A stretch of DNA of 24,101 nucleotides from Reclinomonas americana ATCC 50394 (Eukaryota > Jakobida > Jakobea > Jakobida). Numbering within the stretch: position 1 is the first letter of the stretch; every line of letters begins with the position of its first letter. Made by a program: the position numbers and the translations under genes. The stretch spans positions 21,198-45,298 of the forward strand of contig PS015293.1 in NCBI GenBank assembly GCA_048213135.1, in the 5' to 3' direction. The notes under the pieces were generated by a model, which was not told where the DNA came from, did no database searches, and saw nothing but the letters and a program-made list of their open reading frames with translations. Of the stretch, positions 16,483-24,101 are shown piece by piece.

Positions 16483-18945
16483 CGACGGAGATCTTCGACG
16501 CGGCGATCGCGAAGTGGTGAGGAGAGGCCGTGGCGGAACGCGGCAAGTCTCTCGGCAGTGAGGCCGCTAGGCGAGGCACTGCCGTCGACCGGGCTGTCCA
16601 TGGCGGCCGCTGCTGTGTCGAGATCGAACGACTCTGCGTGTGGGGCGAGAGAGTGAGCTTCTCTGTGATACAGAGTGAGTAGACGAGGGACGACGCACCA
16701 TTGAGGAGCACTTGCAACCACGAGACATCGACGCCCAGTTGCTCCAGTCGCGTGCACGTTTTTCGCAGTTTTGCCAACGTGGCCTGCACCAACAACATGA
16801 GTGAGGATGAACAGAGTCGAGCGTGGTGGGTGGCACGCATTCCGTCGCTCACCTGCGTCTCGTCGTCCTCGTCGCCCACCAGCGACTTGCGCATCAGGTA
16901 GGCCTTGCGAAGGAAGCTGTCGGAAAACGCAGAGTGAGACAAGCGAACACTTGCGTCGCACTTGCATTCCACGCACCGAGCCGCGGTTTCGTACTTGCGC
17001 AACCCCGACGCACACACTCCCAGATCGTGCATCACCTCGGCCAGCCGCAAAGTAGACTCGTGCAAATCGTCATCCATTCCATTGGCGTGACTCTGCTCCA
17101 ACACCTGCACGGCCAACACGGCTCTCAGCGACATGGGAAACACACGTTTCATGAAGCAGTCACACCACCAACCTTGCGGACCCATGAGTAGTATTTTTCG
17201 GCCTCGGCAAACTTGTGCAGGGCGAGGTAGCACTTGGCGACATTGTGCTTCAGCACAAAAGTGTTGGGGTCGTCGTGCATTAGCGGAGCGGTGGTCTCAT
17301 CTGCGTCCCACGAGGTGGGCGTGGCGACGGCCGGGCCCTTCTCGTGCACACGCAGTGCCCGCTTGTACATGCGAATGGCGGCACGGTAGTCTCCTTGTGC
17401 GTGGTACACCACACCCACATTGGTGCAGGCGCACGCCAGTGCGGTACCATCTGTGCCAAGAACGTCCTGGCACACACGCAGTGCGTGCTTGTACGCTGTG
17501 AGCGCCGCATCCAGTTCCTGTGCGGGGTGCGAAGGTGAGCCACATTGCACGTGATGAACTCGTCGACGACCAATCCACGAACCGATAGTCTGTAGTGCGC
17601 CAGGCCAGTGTTGATCAGCACCGAGAACTGTGTGGCGTGTGTGGCCAGGTTGCGATCCTCAAACTTGGGCAGCGAGCGCGCCTGACTGTCGAAAAAGACG
17701 GGCTGCGCAAACCAACATTCAGCTCGTTTCTCCAAGACCACCCTGACGTGCACTGCACCCACTCGCACCTGTGCTGCAGCCGTGCCGAGCAGCGCCAAGC
17801 TGCGCTCGTACCACTTGAGAGCCTCGCGCTCCTTGCCGTCCTCGTTGAGCAGTGTGTTGCCGTACGCAAACAGCACCTCGGCGAGGAGCACATCGTCTTG
17901 ACTGCCTGCGGGGTTGCAACACATTGCCGAGCGTCAGATGCACAAGCCTCTGCCAATCAAGCAAATCAAGAGCGAGGAGGTACAAACCAAGCAGCTCCTG
18001 ACACCGCACGAGCAGTCGCCGGGCATTCGCAACATCACCGTTTTCGGCATGAGCACTGATGGAAAACAATGAGCAACAACAACAAAGCAATCAACGCAGT
18101 CACAAAGCACACACACCTCGCCAATCGTTGCAACACATCCTACACGACACAGCAACCGTGAGACAAGACCATCCCTCATCGGTCAGACATCGCGCACGGA
18201 AAACGCACCACATACGCCGCATCGGTGGACTCATACAACCGCTCCGCAATCCGACTGGCCTGCAACCGATACTGCAACGCCTCCTCCGCATCGCCCAGCG
18301 CCTGCGCATCATCAGCCGCCGCCTCGGCCGCATCCAGCTCCTGCATCAGAGACTCCCACTTGCGCTAAAAAGGCCACAGAGAACAAGGTGAGCCAATCAC
18401 CGAGACAAAACCAGCTGCAACACATAGACACAGACCTCCATACGAGGCGCCAATGCCGGATTCCGTCGCCCAAGTGCCCCCGACGCTGCAATAGCCGTTT
18501 GCGCCGCCGCCAGTGCCGACACTCGTCCCGACAGCTGCCGAGCAACAGAGTGAGACAACCGAATCACAGCTCACACACACACAGACACACAGACCAGCTG
18601 ACTCTTTGAGCGTGCGGCCACAGACGCCGACGCCGCACTGACACTGCCCGCACCACCGCCAGTCGGCGATGCCAGTGACGAGGGCGAGGCGAGGCTCGCG
18701 GAGCTCTTGAGCACCAACATGACGTCCTCGTGATGCCGACGATGCTCGCGCGCGAGCTTGGAGAAGCGGACTTGGCGGGGAGGCCGCGCGAGTGTGTCAA
18801 AGCGGCGTTGGCGAGGCGCGTTGGCGGGGCTCTTGTTGCCGCGATCGGCGAGGGCGGAGCGCACTCGGCGACTGCCTGCGGCCGGTGAGGAGGGACTGCT
18901 GCTGCCGTTGTGTGTGGGCGAGGAGAGGTACAGGAAGGAGTCCAT
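16483..18945 (-). CDS. Tetratricopeptide-repeat protein (3' end in gap)
   Basis: Exons 18945-18595, 18534-18436, 18364-18209, 18139-18117, 18055-17988, 17905-17769, 17702-17583, 17517-17173, 17104-16977, 16916-16853, 16783-16699 and 16633-16483 are in phase and give at least 575 residues. The first 150 residues are Ser/Pro/Arg-rich with FSKLAREHRRHHED. Then come an Ala-rich helix and TPR-like helix pairs: AHAENGDVANARRLL, VLFAYGNTLLNEDG with ALKWYERSLALLG, FSVLINTGLAHYRL, and CTNVGVVYHAQGDYRAAIRMYKRAL, with KHNVAKCYLALHKFAEAEKYY last. TPRs of this kind (kinesin-light-chain or SHNi style) are scaffolds for protein partners. The partner is unknown. The final exon ends at donor GTGCGT (16482), after which the sequence enters the gap. 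Start 18945 is the first ATG in frame. Confidence 0.8.
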
Positions 18946-19089
18946 TCTCGAGAGAGACAACAAAGAAAAGCGTGATGATGAGGAGCCGCGTTGGTGGCGA
19001 CTCTCTGCGACCGGACACAGGACGATCGGAAGATTTCGCGCCTAACCGACTTGTCTCTCGTGTTTGGCGCCCTTCTTCACTCGCGTGCA

Positions 19090-20016
19090 TTAGAACCACT
19101 CGTCTTCTGGATCGCGTTCAACGCGCGAGGCGGCTGATACGGCTCTTCGCCATGCATCATCATCATCTTCCTCCTCTCCGGCCGCTGCTCCCGTCGCCTT
19201 GGCAACCTCGTCCTGATCAAAGGCCACGGGTTGCCTCCTTCCTCGTCGGCCGTGCACCTCGTCATCGTCATCATCACTGTCACCGCTTCCTTCTGCCTCT
19301 CGCTCTTCTTCATCGTCGTCTTCTCCCGCGCCTTCGCCACCTTCGCCTTCATCACCAGCTGAAGCAGCAGCAGCAGAAGCAGAGCCCGCAGCAGCACCCG
19401 GTGCCCTCCTAGCAGCCTCCTCAAACGCCGCAGGCCTGCATTTGGTCTCTTCAGTCACCAACTCGCACACTGTCACGCACAGAGATCACGGCTTGGACGC
19501 AACCACAATCCACTCTTCTTCAGCTCCCTAATCTGCGGCTCGCGCAGCACGTGCGTCACCACACCGCGCAGCTTGACGTCGCCAATCTCCTCTGCCGACG
19601 CACCACCCATGTCGACCACCAAATACGACCCTGCACGCGCGCATTCTCACAGATTTAGCAAGACAAGCTCTCGCTGTCTTGCTTGCGTGCTTGCTGGTTA
19701 CCTCGCTTGATCCACATCAGCTTGCGGAACTTGGCCGGAAACATGACCAGAAATGACTCACTTCTGACACTGCCACTCTCATCTCCCGCTGCTTCCGATG
19801 ATGTTGGTGCTGGAGGAGGAGGAGGAAGCCGCACCTCCACTTGATTGGTGCCACGCAAGCTCAACACCTGACGAGGAGAGTGCGTGTGTGAGGTCAGTGA
19901 TGTGAATGTGCACATAGAGCACGCGCGCGCGCCCAGCACACCTGCACCACCACGCGCCGCTCATCCACCACCACGTTGTCCTCCACCATCTCCAAGTGCT
20001 TGCGTCGGTGCGACAT
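19090..20016 (-). CDS. EIF1AD: EIF1AD-like protein (eIF1A/S1-type OB fold)
   Basis: Exons 20016-19942, 19867-19702, 19630-19504 and 19435-19090 give 237 aa. MSHRRKHLEMVEDN at the start, SFLVMFPAKFRKLMWIKRG (about residues 63-81), SYLVVD and a KSGLWPAAF segment match EIF1AD in order, with an OB-fold core followed by a long acidic Glu/Asp tail. The human protein is nuclear and its role is not well settled. The loop in the second exon is enlarged by a Pro run and a Ser/Glu insert. The last junction is informative: donor GTTGCG at 19503 and acceptor ATGCAG at 19437-19436 restore the family's W-P-x-A-F motif, whereas the nearer AG at about 19470 breaks the frame. It diverges from the RhoGEF gene. 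Confidence 0.9.
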
Positions 20017-20274
20017 TTGCAGGCGTTCTGCCGAGTAGAGGTAAGGATTCACACTCCATTTCGCTGGTCCGTCGCGATCATCCATCGTCCGCCTTGTCAC
20101 ACTCACTCACTCGCACGCTCGTCACTCCGCGACACAGACAGCGCACGCATACGCACATTCACGCACTGCGTCTCTCCTGAGTCGCATTTTCGACTGTAGC
20201 CGGAAATATCTGAGGGCCCTCTCTTGCTCTCTCCATCGCAGTCGAGCAGCTCTCTCTCGCGCGTATCGAGCGAG
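20017..20274. promoter_or_regulatory. 258-bp divergent intergenic region
   Basis: It separates the start codons of EIF1AD (minus) and the RhoGEF (plus), so it must contain both promoters and leaders. CACTCACTCACTCGCAC and CT-rich tracts are visible. No distinct element is recognised. Confidence 0.5.
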
Positions 20275-23200
20275 ATGAACGAGGACACTGCACTGGACGT
20301 GCTGACGCGCTGGTCGCGGCATGTTCTGCTGTTGCGCAAGAAGGCTCGCGAGCTTGGTGAGTGATGATCAAAACACACACATATCGATAAAAGTGCCGGG
20401 TTGTGACTGAGTGTGTGTGGTTTCCCTCGCAGCCACTCAGTTCCGCTCGTCACCGACGGGCAAGCTGGTCGCGCGACGGCACTGGATCGTCAAGGAGATC
20501 ATCTCCACGGAGCGCACGTATCAGAGTGATCTGCAGCTGATTGTGGAGGTGTGTGTGAGCGATCACTCCTGTTCTCTCTTCCTCACTTCCTCAAGCACTC
20601 TCTGTCATCTCTCGCTAGGCGTTTGCCAAGCCGCTGGCCTCGCGTGCGGGATCACGGAAGCAGATCATCACGGAGGAGCAATGCTCCACACTCTTCTCCA
20701 ATGGTATTTTCGCTCTCAATCGTCTGGTGCTGCTGCTGGGCACTCACTGTTCACACAGTCATGGACTTGTGCGAGGTTCATCGGCGATTCCTGCGCTCAC
20801 TCGACACGGTGCACACCGAGGCCGTGCAAAAGGGCTCGGCGACTCCGATTGGCGAGCTGTTTGTGGAACTGGCGCCGTCACTGCGCGTGTACTCGACGTA
20901 CATCAACAACTACGACGAGGCGTCGCAGCTGCTGACGTCGTTGATGGAGTCGAAAAAGGCCACGTTCCGCACGTTTGTGAAGGAGGCCGAAAGGACGGAC
21001 GGCATGCGTGGTCGCGACCTGACCTCCATGCTCATCCTGCCCGTGCAGCGCATCCCGCGTTATGTGATGCTGCTGAAGGATCTGCTACGCAACACTCCCG
21101 ATGCGTACGTCGACTTTGTGCACGTCAAGCAGGCGCTTAAAGTGCTGGAAGAGGTGGAGTGGTGGAAGTGGTATTGTTCCGGGCAGGCAAAAGTTGATGT
21201 GCTCACCAACGGTCGCGACACAGGTCACCATTTTGTTGAACGAGAAGAAGCGCGAGGCCGAGACCCACCAAAAGTTTTCGGCCTACAAGCGCAAGTTTTT
21301 GAGTGAGGAGTTTGATGCGCTGGCGTCGCCAGGTCGGCACATTTTGATTGACGGGGAGCGGATGCGCATGCGGAGTGAGCCGCCGGGCTTGGTCGACGGT
21401 CTTTACACGGTGTTGATGATGAGCGACCTGTTGGTGGTGGCTCTCGACACGCAGAACCGCGGGAAGCTGTTTTTGACACAGATTTATTACTTGGGCTTTT
21501 TGAACTTGATTGACTCCCAGGTGCGCTCCTCTCGCTCCTTTCGCTCCTCCCCTCTTCTCCCCTCACTCACTCATCATACTCCTTTCATCGCCTAGGTCCA
21601 ATCCGTACCACTTCCCGCCTTGCTACCGGGCCAAAAGGCGGCACAGAGCGACAAGACCAATGCTTTCAGTTTCCGCGCCAGCTTCATTCGGGAACGTGTA
21701 CATTTTGTGTTTGACGAACTTGGCGAGGCGACGAACTGGTTCTTGACGCTCAAGTCCGCACAAGAAGTCATGCAGGCACAATTCCACGCGCAAGGTCATT
21801 ATGCTTTTTTCCGGCTGCTGGCGCGATGTCTCCGATCTTGTTGTCCTCATCACTTCATCGCAGGTCTCTCGTCACCAATCGCACTGGTGGACGAGCGCAA
21901 GAAGCTGCTGCGCACCTGCTGTCTCTTCCTGCTCATGGATATCGTGGTGGAGGATCTGCAAGTGCTGCTGGCCCCGCTCCTGTCGCACACGGAATTGTTC
22001 GAGGAGCAGATTGCCACCCTGCGTGCCAATCTGGACGCGTGCGTCACCCCTCGCCCCGATCTGGCCGAGGAACTGGCGGCGGCCGAGAACGAGTATCTGC
22101 AATTCAAGGAGGTCTACGACTTGAAGAAGATGCCACTGGACATGGTGAGCGATGCACGTGGAGGCTCCGCAGCTTGTCTCTCTCTCCTTCTTCCCCTGTG
22201 CTCACACGAACGCGCAGTATCAAGAGCTCGAGCAGCAATTGGTCACCATGCGACAGGCGGCCGACGACCGGTTAGAGGCGATTGACGATCAGTTGTGCCG
22301 CATCTTGAACAACAACGAGGAGGAGTTCTTTAGACTCTTCGATTGCCCGCACTTGGACTTTGCGGCCTCGTGGCTGGGCGATCCACACAGTTGCGCACTT
22401 CCGTTCAAGTACCGGTGATAGCACATATGTCTTACTCTCGGTGCGTGCAGACATGAGCCTCATTCCCATGCTGCAACATTTGATGCCGTCGCAAGCGGCC
22501 ACCTTCCTCTCCGCTCGCGAAAGTCGGCTCAACTTTAACGCACGCCGCCGTCCGTCGCTCGAGCAGGTCACCGTGCAGGAGGAGTCGCAGGAGGCAGTCG
22601 CCACCGAGTCGGCCGACGCCGCCGTGGTGCACGAGGAGTCGCCAGCACCGGTGAAATCCAGTGAGCCTGCTAGCAACGAGGCTGCTGAGCTGTCAGCCGC
22701 CGCCGCCGCCGCGTCGAGTGACAACCAGCCAAGACCAACGACCCCGAACAGGAATGCAGAAGAGGGAGACGGGATGGCCAGTGTGCCTGCAGCTGCGCAC
22801 TACTCGCCACCATCTGTCAAGCCAGCGTCGCCGGTGATGCAGTCGTCGGCGGAGGCCGCCGGGATGCTGTCGCCTCTGTCGCTGACGACCGAGGAAGACA
22901 TGTCGATCACCGATGCTGCTCCTCTGTCGTCGTCGCCCGTGTTATCGGCGGTCGCCCTGGAGGCATCACCACCTCGGCCACCACCTCTCGAGTCTCCACT
23001 GCACCTCTCTGCCATTTCGCCACCAGAGGCGGCCTCACGTCGTCCGCCACCGCGTCCTGTGCGCGCCGAGTCACCGAGGTCTTTGAATCACTCTGTTCTG
23101 CGCTCCTCGGCGCCCCTCTCTTCTCTTCACTCATCCACTCTGTGTGTTCATTCAGCGCTCCCGCCGTGGACCCAGAGACAGTGCTTATCGCGGCCAGCCG

Positions 23201-24101
23201 ACGGCACTTGCGACGGCGGCACAGTCGCGCCGGCAGCATTTCCGTGTCGGAAACCGACAGCATGAGTCCGAAGAGTGTGGCATCGTCGGCCGACGGCGGC
23301 GAGGCGCCGGCGACACCCGTCCCGATCGAGTCGTTGCAGTCGTCGTCGGCCACTGCCCGTCTCGACTTGTCGCTGCTGCTGCAGCAGAACAGTGCCGGAT
23401 CGGGACCGCTGCTGACTGCGTCGACGCTGCTGGGCGAGCTGCAGAACGACATTCGGATGCACATGCTGAACATGTTCCGCAGCATGGCACAGGGAACGTC
23501 GTCGACGACCGCAGTGCTTCCGGCGCTGCAGATGTTGCACAGCAACGGCGCAGGCAGTGGCACTGGCACTCGCAAGCGCAGTTCGTCGACGGGTCGCGCG
23601 CCACCCGGCAGCGGCGCTGCGGATCCACATCGTCGACGCAGCTCCGACCTCACGTCCGCCCTGGCCGACTCGGCACTGTCGTCCACCGATTCATCATCGA
23701 CGCAACCCTCGTCGGTGTTCTTCACCACGCCAGCCAGGGCGCCATCACCAGATATCGCCCGCTCGCGTCCGCGTAGCAATGCACGCGCCGTCAGCACCGA
23801 GCGTTTCATCAACCCCGAACTCAACTTGCTGACGAGCCTGCAAATCCCCGACTTGCCCAAGCCAGCCATGTCCATGCCGGTCTCGTTCTCGGCGTACGCA
23901 GGCACCGGCAGCTCGTCCGTCCGGTGCGTGCCTGAGAGCTCATCCCTCTTCATTCTTTGCAGGTGTTCCCATTGCTCACTTGCTTCTCCGCGCACAGACG
24001 GCCGTCGCACATTGACACGTCCGCCTCGTCTCCCTCATCCACTGCCACCGCCTCGGCGGCGAGTGGAGCGGCACCGCCCACCGCTGCAGCAGCGACAGAC
24101 G
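20275..24101 (+). CDS. RhoGEF with DH and PH domains and long Ser/Pro-rich tail (runs off the window)
   Basis: Exons 20275-20356, 20433-20548, 20619-20703, 20759-21153, 21224-21520, 21596-21794, 21864-22144, 22218-22389, 22451-23078, 23156-23923 and from 23998 onward are in phase and give 1042 residues so far. The DH domain (about residues 40-245) shows WIVKEIISTERTYQSDL, LFSNVMDLCEVHRRFL and SMLILPVQRIPRYVMLL, the last being the CR3 signature of Dbl GEFs. A PH domain follows (about 255-390, GLVDGLYTVLMMSDLLVVA to EATNWFLTLKSAQEVM), then helical Leu/Glu-rich sequence (390-540) and a low-complexity Ser/Pro/Ala tail. Such proteins load GTP onto Rho-family GTPases at membranes and organise actin. 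Donor GTTGCG at 22390 is needed to keep frame. The 3' end lies beyond the window. Confidence 0.9.

Noticed and set aside
16028-17233. Long minus-strand frames crossing the 255-N gap
   Set aside because: Their length comes from translating N as X. Only the spliced TPR exons down to 16483 are supported.
18758-19412. Plus-strand Arg/Leu-rich frames over the TPR and EIF1AD genes
   Set aside because: These are antisense shadows of GC-rich coding sequence. EIF1AD exons on the minus strand match the family over the whole length.
1-24101. CRISPR arrays, bacterial operons, ribosome binding sites or insertion sequences
   Set aside because: The window is intron-rich eukaryotic DNA. Repeats are microsatellites or degenerate and lack regular spacers or transposase genes.

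Overview
The window is a compact, GC-rich, very intron-dense piece of a eukaryotic nuclear genome. The genes are recognisably eukaryotic (RTF2, EIF1AD, RhoGEF, PP2C, ammonium transporter, HtrA). They are cut by about 70 short introns, mostly 55-90 nt, and sit 50-260 bp apart. A free-living or parasitic protist is the natural reading. The tyrosine-rich receptor-like tail and the DH-PH RhoGEF would suit a relative of animals or amoebae, but the sequence alone does not fix the lineage. There are four runs of N, at least three of which sit in or beside dinucleotide repeats.

Layout: 1-1103 is a gene-poor stretch of (GA)n and a degenerate repeat family. 1104-1556 (+) is a small protein with an N-myristoylation signal. 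1630-3400 (+) is a 2-oxoglutarate/Fe(II) oxygenase in five exons. 3449-3900 (-) is the 3' part of a single-pass membrane protein with a tyrosine-rich tail. 4110-5767 (+) is the visible part of an unrecognised basic, low-complexity protein. Both of these last two lose their 5' ends at the gap 3977-4056. 5768-6345 is intergenic and carries a run of perfect hairpins. 6346-7580 (+) is a PP2C-family protein that has lost a metal ligand.

7831-12608 (-) is the most notable gene. It is an ammonium transporter spread over about 23 small exons, one of only 7 nt, and it appears to continue into a C-terminal ankyrin-repeat region (about 35 exons, about 819 aa). RTF2 (12684-14222, +) starts only 75 bp away from it, divergently. 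14297-15522 (-) holds the protease and PDZ parts of a mitochondrial-type HtrA, but its N-terminal exons lie on the opposite strand at 15807-16119, between two gaps, which points to an inverted contig. 16483-18945 (-) is a TPR protein and 19090-20016 (-) is EIF1AD. From 20275 (+) to the window edge runs a DH-PH RhoGEF with a long Ser/Pro-rich tail.

Exon coordinates were worked out by hand from reading-frame continuity and family alignment. In many genes the frame is kept only if the intron begins GTTGCG, a donor unlike the usual GTRAGT. This donor recurs in seven or more genes and is reported as a separate finding. The genes do not form an obvious pathway. Their relations are local: shared divergent promoters (ammonium transporter/RTF2, EIF1AD/RhoGEF) and tight convergent ends.
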